This document shows, piece after piece, positions 22,840 to 33,084 of a stretch of DNA of 64,000 bases. Position 1 is the stretch's first letter. Every line of letters begins with the position of its first letter. Below the pieces are notes generated by a model that was not told where the DNA came from, made no database searches, and saw only the letters and a list, made by a program, of their open reading frames with translations. Location: positions 317,470,709 to 317,534,708 of the forward strand of contig OV884056.1 of assembly GCA_930367215.1 (NCBI GenBank), given 5' to 3'. The DNA is from Pollenia angustigena (Eukaryota; Arthropoda; Insecta; Diptera; Polleniidae). The translations under genes and the position numbers were made by a program.

Positions 22840-23371
22840 TTCGTACCTATTTTACTTTGTCCAAGATATAGTTTATAGAATCATAAGACTCTTTCATGTG
22901 GACACCATACGTAATTGGAATTTGATGTTTTGGATTTTCAGAAAACAAAAGTTCAACTGTAAGTACTGGTGTTCTCTATTCTATACAAAAAATATAAAAT
23001 GTCTTGCCAACCCTGTAATGACGCTTATTGTTCTTTATCATTATGACTAATTTTTTAAGGCTATTTATGTTATCTTCCGACATTTTGTTTTCAACCGAAT
23101 TACCGCTTTCAAATAAATTATGGGGTTTGTTTTCAATTTCGCAATTTTTCACGAATTTTAACGAAGTTCGCGTTAGAAGCGATTTATTCGTTTAAGTTTT
23201 CTAATTCCTAAAAGCTTTAACAAATTTTAAATAAATAAACAGAACGAAAAAACACGTAGAACATTTATATTTTTTCTGCTTACTTTAATATGAGTCCCAC
23301 TCAAAAATTTAAGTACGGTGTTATTCAAGAAAAATATTTAAAACAATCCAAAATAGGATAACTTGCAAAAA
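22840..23371. other. AT-rich DNA, nothing recognised
   Basis: A 72-codon frame at 22832-23050 lacks coding character. Confidence 0.4.
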
Positions 23372-23403
23372 CCAATATGCCAATATGCCAATATGCCAAT
23401 ATG
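23372..23403 (+). repeat. 8-bp microsatellite (CCAATATG)4
   Basis: Four perfect copies immediately upstream of the hAT remnant. Confidence 0.9.
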
Positions 23404-23531
23404 CATACTAGGGTATTCAAACGATTAATTTTGTTCGATTAACTATTCGAATAATCTAAAATTGCTTATTTTCGATTGGAGAATTATTCGAATAAATTAT
23501 GTCGATTAATCGAAATTTTTTTTTTCAAAGT

Positions 23532-23773
23532 ACATATCACTCATTTGCTGCAAGACCGGCATAACTCAAAAAAATCAATTTCGAGATAAACTCATTTTAA
23601 GTTTTTGATTTGCTCTGACTACTCAGAAAAAAAGAAGACAAATTCTCTTCAAACTGGGAAAGTCTAAAAGATATTAAGATGAATTTAATACACAATATAA
23701 AGAAAAACAAAGCGAACAATTCCGAAATTTTATTTTTGAGTTATGCCGGTCTTGCAGCAAATGAGCGATATGT
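23532..23773. mobile_element. MITE with about 40-bp ends, nested in hAT remnant
   Basis: ACATATCACTCATTTGCTGC... at the left and its complement ...GCAGCAAATGAGCGATATGT at the right pair over about 40 bp with one or two mismatches, including GACCGGCATAACTCAAAAA. The body is 242 bp with no frame. The ends resemble those of 45603-45899. Confidence 0.8.
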
Positions 23774-24077
23774 TTTAGTTTTTTCTTTTATGTAAAAAAA
23801 ATAAGTCGGTTCGTTTTAAATACCATTTTATTGTTTCTTAACTTAGGAACATTTTCTTCGATTAAAAATTTTAAGTATGTGTAGTACAAATACTGAAACC
23901 AAAGAGTTTGGCAATAATTTATTTTTAAGAATGTTTAGTACAGACTTTTACCACAATGATTCAGACGAAGAAGATGATTTTGTTGAGAGGAATAAAAGCA
24001 ATCTGCATCCAGACCTTAACAAGACTATAAAAAGAATTTAAATTGCTAAAAATTAAAAAAAAAAGTCAAGTGGTATA

Positions 24078-24293
24078 ATGGAAGACTACAAATTTTTAAA
24101 AAAGACAAGAAAAAGAACAGGGAAATTGGATATGCTTTATAACGTTGTACTTTCAATATCTCTAACGTCAACAGTAAGTGAAAGAATTTTTTCTGAATCG
24201 AGTTTCATCAAAACAAAAGAAAGAAATCGTTTGAAAGATAAGCATTTAAACTTAATACTCTTTTTGAAAGATTTTTTTACAAGATTAGCTTAA
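24078..24293 (+). pseudogene. hAT transposase C-terminal dimerisation domain
   Basis: A 71-codon frame. Residues about 27-65 read LSISLTSTVSERIFSESSFI and end KERNRLKDKHLNLILFLKDF. This matches the hAT family C-terminal dimerisation block, whose usual pattern is P.TSV.SER.FS..G......R.RL....V....FL. The family keeps SER-FS and the RxRL-LNLILFL parts, which are present here. The rest of the transposase (zinc finger, catalytic DDE domain, insertion domain) is absent, so the fragment cannot move anything. It sits in the right half of the hAT remnant 23409-24540, in the orientation expected from the element. A domesticated single-domain protein is unlikely, as the ATG context and flanks show no host exon signals. 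Confidence 0.75.
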
Positions 24294-24540
24294 ATTGTTA
24301 TGCTATTGTTATTTAAAACTTTTACCTTTTGTCAAATTGTTGTTACTATTTTCAGAAAAATAACATTTTTATGTTAAGAAATATATATTTGATCTTATTT
24401 TTAAACTTCTTAACTAGACAAACTAAAAATTATTCGATTAACCGAATAATAGTAAATTTTTCGATTATAGTTCGATTAGATTTTTACATCGAATAATTAT
24501 CCGCTCGATTAATCGATTAATACAAAACATCGATTAATTG

Positions 24541-25161
24541 TGCATATGCGTGTGTTTTTGTAAAAGTTTGTTTATTGTTTTGTATAGAAACAACAACACT
24601 ACAAGAAGAAAAGTACAGATTATTTTCGTGTTTAAAAAGTGAAATAAAAAGCAAAATTCCCATATTCTATTTTTTTTTAATTATTTAGTTAAATACATTA
24701 AATTTTCAAAGTAGAATGATTATGGAAATTGCGAAATAACGGCAAGAAAAATAATAATATTCTCTCTGGCTCTTTAGGGAAAGTGTTCAAGTTGGAATCA
24801 ATCTAACCACACTTTCGGTTTATTTCAAGTACGAATCGAGATTAAACCATGATATAAATTTTATCTCAAGATTGCTTACTTGTTTTCGAATTATTATGAT
24901 GTCGGGGCACTTGTATAAGCCATACTTGAATCAGGAATTCGGTACTTGATTTAAGGAAACCCGTACTTTCCGTACTATTGACACCAATTTGGCTTGATTT
25001 AAGCACGGACGGATAGATTTTTCTTTTCAGTGTATTAGACTTTGCTATCATGCCGCTGTTAGCAAATTTTTGCGAATTTTCGCTAATGTAGCCATTTTTT
25101 CAGAATTTGTTGTATTTCGTAATAGTTTTAAGGACTTTTAATCGATTTATGGCTTGTTTGA
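24541..25161. other. Interspersed repeat fragment and unassigned DNA
   Basis: 24560-24730 resembles 17430-17560 and 32080-32230 (GTTTTGTATAGAAA, CCCATATTC, TTCAAAGTAGAATGAT). The rest is unassigned. Confidence 0.4.
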
Positions 25162-25295
25162 TTTTTTTTTTATTTAATTCCCGCGAAGCTCTACGCTTAC
25201 CTGCAGGAAAGAAACCAGAGTCTCTGGCGGAAATTGAACCAGCAATCCCGGCGCTGGTAGACAAGCTAACTACCACTTAGCCTACCGTGGCACTC
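25162..25295 (-). mobile_element. tRNA-derived SINE
   Basis: On the minus strand the copy starts near 25295 (GAGTGCCACGG). It has an A-box-like TAGGCTAAGTGG at 25284-25273, a B-box-like GGTTCAATTTC at 25240-25230 (spacing about 32 nt, tRNA-like), a short tRNA-unrelated body and an AAATAAAAAAAAA tail ending at 25162. These are internal RNA polymerase III promoter elements typical of SINEs. A functional tRNA is excluded because the acceptor and anticodon stems do not close. No clear target duplication was seen. Confidence 0.75.
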
Positions 25296-25412
25296 AAAAA
25301 TGTTCACGAAACTACTCCGAATTTCCAAAGAGCAACAACGCTACGTGAAAATTGCAAATCTTTAAAGCCATCGTCGCCGTTATAAAAATAACCCCATATA
25401 TGAGCTGGAGGC

Positions 25413-26219
25413 TTATTCTGAATTGCGATGCGAAAATCAATGCAAAAATCAATTGCTATTCTGTATTGCGATATTCGCAAAGTTTTTTTTAATCGCATTT
25501 CAAATGCAAAAAGCTGGCAAGTCGGTATTCTACATTGCGAAAACCAATGTCAAATTCGCAAAGTTTATTCGACAACAGAATAGCATTCGCAAAGTACAAA
25601 CATGTAAGTGAAAGATAATATTTGATTTATTTATTCATCATAAATTTATTATTTAATTTGGGGAAGCAAGCAATAAGATCACCAAACCGCGTCAATTTTA
25701 AATAATAATAGAATTTATGAATAAGCACAGCCAATTGGCAACAGGCCATTTGAAAACACCAAATGCGTCAGTCAGTCGGCAAATACTTTGTGGCCAACGT
25801 TAACTGAAGAACTAAAAATCAATGGACCACCTGTTAGAGAAGCTGCAGGATGGAAAAATGTATAAAATATATAAACCAGTTCAAAAATATTTGACTTCAA
25901 CTTTAATTTTAATAGGTTTGGGCCGATTTAAAAGTACACACCAAACATTTTCATTTTGCTCATGCCATTCTTCGTCGTCGAACCACAGTGCCAAAGAATC
26001 CAATTTTATTATATTTTTTTCTTACAGAATGTCCTAAATAAATTTTATAAACAATTTTCACAGCCAAACGCAAACAATTTATTTATTTGAGCCGCGTTGC
26101 CATTATTTGATATTAATTGCGAATGCGATTGCGAAAGTCTAACAGAATTTAACCAATTTTCTTTCGCATCGCATTTCATTTGCGCATCGCATTGATTTTC
26201 GCATCGCAATTCAGAATAA
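25413..26219. mobile_element. 807-bp TIR element with GCGATGCG ends
   Basis: TTATTCTGAATTGCGATGCG and the following AAAATCAATGC (25413-25443) are matched by the complement at 26189-26219. Sub-ends carry repeated ATTCGCAAAG, GCGATGCGA and AATGCGATTGCGAAAG words. Internal frames (25423-25611, 25822-26037) are not recognisable. Non-autonomous; no target duplication found. Confidence 0.8.
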
Positions 26220-26890
26220 CACTCCTTAAGTCATCTATTTTGCAGGGCGCGTCTTATCGGGGCGAAAAATGCAATGCCTTATGCAATAAGTAAGGGGTGA
26301 ATGTTTTAGAATAAAACATGCTACCCTTTGGGAGAGCAAAACATTTTTAAGAAACGAACACCAAATTAAATTTTTTAAATAAAAGGTCACATTTTTTTTT
26401 TTTTTTGTAGACAAGAAAAAACCATAAGACTTTTTTATTCTAACTCTAACCTCATTATTTTGTGAAACACTAAAACTCACTTAAAAATATTTATATCCTA
26501 ATTTATAAAAAATTTATATGAAACATTTTTTACCACATGGATTTACAAAATAACCCCCAAAGGATGGGTTTTTGAGATCTTAGTTAAGCTAGGTTTAGTT
26601 AATCTGAAAACAGATTTGTGCTGACATTACCAAGTTTTTATACACAATATTAACGAAACAGCTGATTTTTGCCTAAAATGTTTGTCTTTAATGAAATAAC
26701 AAAAAAAAATAAAAAATCAAATTTCGCCAGAAAAATCCGAGTTTCAGACTACGCTAAACGTAGTTTAAACTTAATCCACATCTTAAAACTTGGCCTAAGT
26801 ATAAGACTTTATTAGCCCTTAAAGGACAATCTAGAGTTTGGCACTTTTTATCTGTTTGTTGTAAGTTTCAGGCTTTGCTGTTTTGTGTCA
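26220..26890. other. Unassigned AT-rich DNA
   Basis: Weak inverted similarity between about 26561 and 26800 (GGATGGGTTTTTGAG... against ...TTAATCCACATC). No gene. Confidence 0.35.
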
Positions 26891-27230
26891 ATTTTAGTAA
26901 AATTTCATAACCAACATTTTTGTAGAACAATCTAATCCCGCCTTTCCCCTACTTAGGGGTGTTTTTACGATTTGTTAAAATAGTGCCAAAAATTACCGTT
27001 ATAAAGGCAAGTTAGAGAGTTAGTGTGTTCCGCAAGCATATTTTCAGTAACATTTTAGCAAAATTTCATGGCCAAGATTTTTGTAGAACAATCCATCGCC
27101 GCCTTTCCCCTTCTTAGGAGTGTTTTTTACGATATGTTAGATTAGTGCCAAAAATTACCGTAATAACGGGAAGTTAGAGGGTAAATGTGTTCCGCAAGAA
27201 TATTTGCAGTAACATTTTCTACAAAATCGA
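26891..27230 (+). repeat. 161-162-bp tandem duplication
   Basis: ATTTTAG(T/C)AAAATTTCAT starts at 26891 and 27052, with the beginning of a third unit at 27214. Units share CCGCCTTTCCCCTWCTTAGG and GTGTTCCGCAAG. Confidence 0.8.
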
Positions 27231-27673
27231 TAAAGATATTCTACACCTAAGATGCTTTATGGGTTCATATACTGATATGCTGTCCAAAAAAGGGGGAAAC
27301 TTAAGCCCCCTTAAATAAAATTCCGACGTGATTTTTAAATGTTTTAACAAACCCGGTTCTAAAAACGGTTTTTGGCATGTCAGTTTGAAAAAAATGGCAA
27401 CAAATCGGTTGATCGGATTAAGTTTTGAATACTTCAATAAGAAGTTAAAAAGGAAAATAGTTCACCTCCCATGTCAACACACAACACCGAACAAATTTAT
27501 TCTTTATCACATAAAGTTTTAACAGATAATTAAATTTCACTTAAAAATTAAATATAAATATAACAAATTTAAATAGTTTGAGGTATTGAGATAATAATAA
27601 TTGAAAAGAAATTATTTAAGAATAATATCGGTTTATAATTGAGTTTACTTTTTTATATAAAACAAACATTCGT
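27231..27673. other. Unassigned DNA
   Basis: Short frames on both strands at 27219-27522 show no coding character. Confidence 0.4.
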
Positions 27674-27995
27674 GCCGAAGTTATCTTCAGGTATATCACA
27701 AAATCAAAAAATGAGATAATACCGTTTCCTGTGGTAAATTTAACAGATCTTTTCGAGCCCCGAAAATAACGTAAGCGCCAAAAAACAAATTTTACAGGAG
27801 AGAGTTTTTTTTTAAATTTTATTTTATATAAATCTTGTATGAAATTTGTCGCCAATAAAGTCATTTATTAAAACAAACGAAAAATTTGAATAATGTCGCT
27901 AACGATATTTTCGCGGTTAGGGCTCGTCTTATGGATGTCACTTCCTGGCTTGTTTTCCCAGATGATTCCAGGATATACCTGAAGATAACTTCGGG
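27674..27995. mobile_element. MITE with 24-bp ends
   Basis: CCGAAGTTATCTTCAGGTAT at the left is matched by the complement at 27972-27995 (23 of 24). The body is 322 bp and lies about 105 bp past the end of the 28100-29044 exon. No target duplication found. Confidence 0.75.
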
Positions 27996-28096
27996 ACGAC
28001 GATATGTTCTTTGGAAGACTACACTTTTTTTTTTTGGAAGAAAATCATAGTCGAAAAAAAATTTAAAAATATTAAAAATCAAAAAATTTTAAACTA

Positions 28097-28102
28097 ACCT
28101 TA
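28097..28102 (-). other. In-frame stop abutting a splice-donor-like site
   Basis: Minus strand reads CCT TAA G|GTTAGT. Removing one T would give CCT AAG|GTTAGT, a coding exon end. Whether this is a real stop, a polymorphism or an assembly error cannot be told here. Confidence 0.45.
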
Positions 28103-29044
28103 AGGAACAATATTTTCACATGTCAGAACAGCCGACGGAGATAACGATAGCGAGGAGTTGGAGGATAGATTGGAATAGTGACGTTGTATGACAGCATTAA
28201 CGCAGCCATCATCCAGGGGAAGTTTACATATTTCATCAACGTCTTCTACAGTTGTAATTTGGCTTAAAACACTTGGTCGCATTCCCAATTTCGGATGACT
28301 ATGCGAATGCATTAAACCACCAAGGGCAGTTTCATTTTCAACAATTGCTTGTGGTGGAGGTGTGGAAGGCGTTATAATTGAAGAAATTGCCGCTGCAGCA
28401 GTCACAGTGTGGGATGAAGAGGCTTTAGCAACTGTTGCACTATTCGAGTTGTGCGAATGCGAATGAAATTTTGCTGTAGACAGGAAAGACACCTTGTTTG
28501 GCGGTGGCGGAATCGTGATGGGGGTCAAGGCAAATGTGCAATGTTTACTGGCGCCTGGATGTAGTGGTGTGGTTGTACCACTCAAACTGTTGGAATTGTT
28601 TAAATTGCCGGGCGATGCCAATGATAGACTAGTTAATGAAGTTGGTGAAACGGATGTAGTGGTTGCTGTCGATAGACGTGAAACACCACCGGCTGTGATG
28701 GGCGGTGTTACCGTCACTATGGCCTTGGTAGTATTGGTCATCATATTTGTGGCTGCAGTGTAATGAACACCCGAGGATCTCCTCCTTTGGCGGTGATGAT
28801 GGCGATGAAAACTTTGACATCTTGTGCAAGAACGTTCGCGTTGAAGTTGCTGTTGTTGTTGCTGCAAATGCTCCTGATGGTTTGGATGATGGTGATGGTG
28901 ATGATGGTGGCAAACGCTATTTCGACCGCAGTTGCTACTCCCACTGCAAGAGCTACAACTGCTAAGCTGCCGGCACATAATCGAACGATTACCATCAAAT
29001 TGATTAACCGAAGAATAACCAAATGATGTTGAAGCAGCAACCAT
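28100..29044 (-). CDS. Coding exon, His/Gln/Ser-rich protein of unknown identity
   Basis: 314 codons from the ATG at 29044-29042, chosen because its context GCTGCTGCCATGG is the best start. The open frame runs back to a stop at 29114-29116 with only a GTG before it. In order: Ser/Cys-rich N-terminus (SSCSSCSGSSNCG), an eight-His run (about residues 46-53), a six-Gln run (about 61-66), a basic RHHHRQRRRSS patch (about 83-93) that resembles a PKA site, long Ser/Thr/Pro/Ala-rich linkers, then a less simple, acidic C-terminal part (MRPSVLSQITTVEDVDEICK, about 256-275). There is no signal peptide, membrane helix or zinc finger. Frame, length and composition fit a disordered N-terminal exon of a fly regulatory or signalling gene; the gene was not recognised. 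The stop TAA is followed at once by G|GTTAGT, a plausible donor, so this is either the end of a short isoform or a frame broken by one base. Long ORFs on the other frames are shadows. Confidence 0.75.
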   Translation of the reverse strand: MVAASTSFGYSSVNQFDGNRSIMCRQLSSCSSCSGSSNCGRNSVCHHHHHHHHPNHQEHLQQQQQQLQRERSCTRCQSFHRHHHRQRRRSSGVHYTAATNMMTNTTKAIVTVTPPITAGGVSRLSTATTTSVSPTSLTSLSLASPGNLNNSNSLSGTTTPLHPGASKHCTFALTPITIPPPPNKVSFLSTAKFHSHSHNSNSATVAKASSSHTVTAAAAISSIITPSTPPPQAIVENETALGGLMHSHSHPKLGMRPSVLSQITTVEDVDEICKLPLDDGCVNAVIQRHYSNLSSNSSLSLSPSAVLTCENIVP

Positions 29045-29676
29045 GGCAGCAGCCACATGACACTTAAGTTGCGGTAGAACAACAACGCATACGGATGACC
29101 CAATAATAAAATATCAACATGCCCCGCAATCATTGTTGAAATGTCGCAAAAAAAGGTTCCAGCCAGGAAATGGAAAAAGGAAACGAAAATGGAATACAAA
29201 AATTATTAAAAATGTATGGACAACGAGAAAAGCAAAAGAACTCAGGTTGGCAAATGTTCGTTCACAATAAAAGAATTTAATTTAATTTGTATTACTCTCT
29301 ACATAACTAAACATTAACGAGGGGAGGGTCTGTTGTACAAATAAAATAAATTTAAAATTACCTTCCTTTTTATTTTGTACAATTTGTCAGTCTTCCTGTG
29401 CGTCCGTTCTTTTGTTATGCATATTCAAGTGGTTTTGATTTGATGGGTTAATAAATTTTTAAAACATTTAATAGCGTTAAGTATACGCAGTTCATTTTGC
29501 GACCCAACACTTCATTTCAATTTAGTTTTGAACACTTATATCGACATGTTATTAACACAACAGTTCATAAATAATAACAGTTTGATACATAAGGACAAAT
29601 GTAAGGGTGTTCATGCACTAATTCTGTTTTGTTGGAGTCCAAGTGGAAAAATGGGGTTTTAATCACTTTATTTATG
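29045..29676. other. Upstream flank of the minus-strand exon
   Basis: No clear branch point, polypyrimidine tract plus CAG, or promoter core was recognised. The nearest AG with a T-rich run is CGCAACTTAAG at 29066-29076, which would be in frame with the exon (CHVAAAMVAAS). Confidence 0.35.
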
Positions 29677-29820
29677 GGTCGACTACGGATGAAAACTGAA
29701 CTGAAGTTGTGTTGCCAGCAGCGAAATCAGTTTTTTTTTTACTTTAAATTGAAATATCAGCTGCGTTTCCTGATTACGCTGCTGGCAACACAACTGAAGT
29801 TGTGTCATCCGTAATCGACC
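29677..29820. mobile_element. Hairpin MITE, about 50-bp arms
   Basis: GGTCGACTACGGATGA...GTTGTGTTGCCAGCAGCG folds onto the complementary right half ending GTCATCCGTAATCGACC. A partial relative (GGGTCGATTACTGATGGCAA) lies at about 37767. Confidence 0.75.
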
Positions 29821-29884
29821 AATTAGTCTAATTTTTTCCTATGAAAAACGGTAATACAAGCTTAAAAAATCATAAATTTTTTAT

Positions 29885-30105
29885 GGTTAGTTAGAGGCAG
29901 TCGTGGTTTTTTGCTCATATCTCAGCCTTTTGTGGACCGATCTGGCTGAATTCCAATAGCAAACAATTACCCACTTCAACGGACTCACGGACAGACATAG
30001 ATCGTTAGCAAACTTCCCTCCTCATAAGGACCCAAAACATATATACTTTATATCTATGGCATCAGTAAATTTTTCAAAATCAAATTTAAAGTTACAAATT
30101 TTTCT
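29885..30105 (+). repeat. Family 4 interspersed repeat, copy 1
   Basis: Shares TTAGAGGCAGTCGTGGTTTT, ATATCTCAGCC and GTGGACCGATC, then an ACGGACAGAC tract and AAGGACCCAAAACATATATA, with 44880-45196. Confidence 0.6.
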
Positions 30106-30118
30106 CTTACAAAACTAA

Positions 30119-30458
30119 TGGCCATTTTCTCATTAGGCGATTATCTTTTTTCCCAACGAAAAACGGCACATTAAAGAAATTTGGTTTTCTCAATGTCTCA
30201 TTTGCTTCGTTTTAATCGCAAAGCTAACCGGCACTCTTCTGCCAATTATTTATTTTCCTTTTATTTGCCGTACAGATAAATTCAATCAGCTGACTCCCAT
30301 CTTTTACATGTATTTTGAGTGGCGTTGCCAGCTGAAAACTTTGTTTTTTGTCGGTATATTTAGAAACCCAAAATCGTTAACGGACAGTTTATCGGTCCAA
30401 TAAATTTATGTAGACATTAAGTAACAGACAGTTTGTCGATACATTGAGAAAATGGCCA
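30119..30458. mobile_element. PIF/Harbinger-like MITE, TSD TAA
   Basis: Same ends as 6469-6764 (TGGCCATTTTCTCA). Target duplication TAA at 30116-30118 and 30459-30461. It is 44 bp longer than the first copy because of a repeated ACAGACAGTTTRTCG segment near the right end. Confidence 0.8.
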
Positions 30459-30479
30459 TAAAAATATATAAAAACAATT

Positions 30480-30961
30480 TTTACGATCGGACCCATGGAA
30501 CAACTGAACAAAATAATGTTATGAGATTCATGTAAAAGTTCCTTGTGCCGAATATTATTTAGATACCTTATGTCTTATTTTAGGATGGGGGTGTTTACAT
30601 GTCAAATATGGACCGATTCCAATAAAATTTGGATTAGTTTGGATCAAATTTAATCTAAATATTAACATAAAATGATGGCTTATGGGCACAAATACCCTAT
30701 TCCGGAAAGAAGCTTGTATGGGTATTATGTGGAATTATGAACATATTTTCTCCATTGTCAATAGGCTTAGCGCTTGTGCCAATTAGAACCTAAATACCAA
30801 ACTTCATCAAATTATCTCCAAAATTGCGACCTCTTAAGATCATGTGCAGTGAGCCAGCCTGCCCTCCATCCGGACGGACGGATATCGTTAAATCAATTCT
30901 GAGTGATGAAAGTATTTCTGAGTCGGTCGGTTTACTTTATGGTATAGCACAAACGCAGAAT
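30480..30961 (+). repeat. Interspersed repeat fragment
   Basis: TGGACCGATTCCAATAAAAT, CCGGACGGACGGATATCG and CTGAGTCGGTCGG phrases resemble the style of families 2 and 4 without a clear full match. Confidence 0.35.
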
Positions 30962-32618
30962 GTACACAGAAAAAATTATTGCCGAATTATTTTCAAACAA
31001 ACGCTTGTTTGAAAAGTTTTTTAATTTCTACAAATTTTTTTACTGATTCAATTAAAATTTTTGTTTGATTTTTATTTAACCAACAAAAATGTTGACAACC
31101 ATTCAAAAGTATAATGCACGCGTTATTGGTTTCAAGTTTTCATAATTTTGTTTGAAATACTTATCGCTTTTTAATGTTGTCGTCTTTTTGCATTTTTATA
31201 CCCACACCACAATAGTGGAGAGGGTATTGTGCATTTGTGCTGATGTATGTAACGCCTTAAAATATTGGTCCTAGACCCACCTTAAAGTATACCGATCGGC
31301 TCAGAATCACTTTCTGAGTCGAACTAACGATGTCCGTCCGGCTGGCAGGCTGGCTGGCTGGATGGCCATGTAACCTTGTGCGCAAAGTACAGGTCGCAAA
31401 GTTTGTGGATAATTTGATAAAATTTGGGACATTGGTTCTTATTGACTCAAGGACAAGGCTATTGAAAATGGGCCAAATCGTAGGACCACGAGGGAAGATA
31501 GGGGGAAATTTCTTCCTCTCAGAAACTATCAAACCGATTTTAATAAAATGTAAAACTAACATAGAACCATATCTTCATGGACACAAAATGGATGTATTTT
31601 TAAAAAAATAGGACCACGAGGGGAGATATGGCCAATTTCTGCCTCTCAAATCGGTTTGAAATTCAAAACATAGATAGATCCATATCTATATAGACACATA
31701 AGCTGTACAGTTTTTCAAAAATGGGACCACAAGGGGTGGTAGGGGGCAATTTCTGCCCCTCACAAACTTTTAACCCGATTTTAATAAGTTTTATAAACAT
31801 AGATAAATCCATATTTATATGGACATATAAGCATGATGTGTTTTTTAATACTGTGGTGTAGGGTATCATATGGTCGGGCTTGACCGACTATACTTTCTTA
31901 CTTGTTTTATTTGATCGTTAGCAACACTTCCTAATGTGAAATATAAGAACTACAACAAAAAACACATACAGTCTATTTTTGGACACTTTAAAAAAGTACA
32001 ACTGTAAGAAAGATGAGAGGTTTGAAGTAAAAAAAAAAAAAAAAAATAGCAGGTAAAAAAACGTTTCACTCTTTTTAAACAACAGAAACAACAACAACAT
32101 TATAAGAAACAAAATAAATTTTTGGTTGGTTTCAAAGTTGGTTAAAAAAAAAACCAAAATCCCGTATTCAATTTTTTTAAACTGTTTGCTTAAATACATC
32201 AAATACAAAAATATAATGATGACGAAATACATATCGAGTCGGTCTGTCGCCGCTTTTGGGTTACATTTCTTCTTCATTAGCAAAGGAAAGGATACAGCAA
32301 CGGTGAGTGATGACGAAAAACATTGTGTGTATAAAGAAAGACTTCGTTCAAAAATTATTCCATCAAAAAAATGTGTCTCAAAGCCAGCCGGCCGCTCTGC
32401 TCTCTCTGCCATCATCTTCTAATACAGTGAGTGCCTGCTTGTGTGCGCATCATTGCTTGTGCAAAAACTTTTTTTTTTGATTTTGAAATTTAGTATATGA
32501 ATTTCAGTAAACTTTTTGTTTGATTCAGTTAATTGTTTATAGGACCGATTTCAGACAAAAAATTGTTTGCTTCTACAAATTTTTTATTTGAATTGGAAAA
32601 ATAATTTTTTCTGTGTAC
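30962..32618. mobile_element. Element with perfect 19-bp TIRs, carrying family 2 insert
   Basis: GTACACAGAAAAAATTATT (30962-30980) is perfectly complementary to 32600-32618. Looser inverted similarity continues inward (TTTCTACAAATTTTTT, GATTCARTTAA). The family 2 repeat 31195-31911 sits within. No TSD and no transposase found. A lone GTACACAGAAAAGTTGTTGC end is at about 55383. Confidence 0.65.
31195..31911 (+). mobile_element. Family 2 interspersed repeat, full-length copy
   Basis: Starts TTTATACCCACACCACAATA and ends GGTGTAGGGTATCATATGGT, GACCGACTATACTTTCTTAC. The inner ends ATACCC.CACCACA/TGTGGTGTAGGGTAT are inverted. The middle has two GGGACCACRAGGGG units and the GTCCGTCCGGCTGGCAGGCT tract. 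No protein. Fragments lie at 2408, 33085, 33753 and 51900. Confidence 0.7.
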
Positions 32619-33084
32619 TCTTCAAAATAATGGTTTAGCTATAAATACAACATAAATAAGTAAACAATGCAGACCCTATGACGTATGAACATTTTTTACT
32701 GTCATAATGTAGATGCTTCAATGCTCATACGCCTTGTGTTTGCTTATTGACTTTTGTGTTTTTTATTTTCAATTATTAAATGAAATGTTTGCTTATTACA
32801 CTGTAGTAAACAAATTAGCTGTGTGTCAAAAATATATGCTGTCATATTTCATTTTGTTTTCAATTTTAATTTTAAATCGTGTTTTGTGGAATGCAATAAT
32901 TTAAAAATGTGTGCTTAGAAAACCTTATTTGCAAGAAGTTTTGCTTTTTTTATTTAAAAAAAAAGTGCAGACGAAGCAGACCGATTGCTCATGGAATCTT
33001 TTTCTGAAAAGGTTTCATTGTATTCACAAGTAAAAGTTTTAAACCTACATAGTTTTAAGAACTCAATGGAAAAAGAGTTATGTT
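32619..33084. other. AT-rich DNA, nothing recognised
   Basis: No coding or repeat signal was seen beyond A/T runs. Confidence 0.4.

Larger units (their letters stand above)
23409..24540 (+). mobile_element. hAT transposon remnant
   Basis: Left end TAGGGTATTCAAACGATTAA. Both sub-ends are full of ATTCGATTAA/TTAATCGA words. It contains the C-terminal part of a hAT transposase (24078-24293) and, upstream, an acidic linker-like reading (about 23890-24040). The left terminus shares TAGGGTATTCA with the hAT element at 34049. The right terminus is degraded, with no exact target duplication. A MITE is nested at 23532-23773. Confidence 0.65.

Noticed and set aside
23372..23403. CRISPR-like or regulatory array at the CCAATATG repeats
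   Set aside because: A simple 8-bp microsatellite with no spacers.
25162..25295. A genuine tRNA gene
   Set aside because: A and B boxes are present but the acceptor and anticodon stems do not pair; a SINE explains the body and tail.
28494..29026. Several plus-strand frames of 72-94 codons opposite the exon
   Set aside because: Antisense shadows of repetitive codons; no independent signal.
28741..29199. 152-codon minus-strand frame overlapping the coding exon, with hydrophobic start
   Set aside because: It overlaps the His/Gln-rich frame in another phase. Its C-terminal composition (poly-Val/Ile/Asn) is what a shadow of CAT/CAA-repeat codons gives. The chosen frame has low-complexity runs typical of fly proteins and a better ATG.
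31918..32422. Opposed frames of 98 and 165 codons
   Set aside because: They lie in A/T-run-rich repeat sequence; poly-Phe and Leu stretches reflect homopolymers, not a protein.
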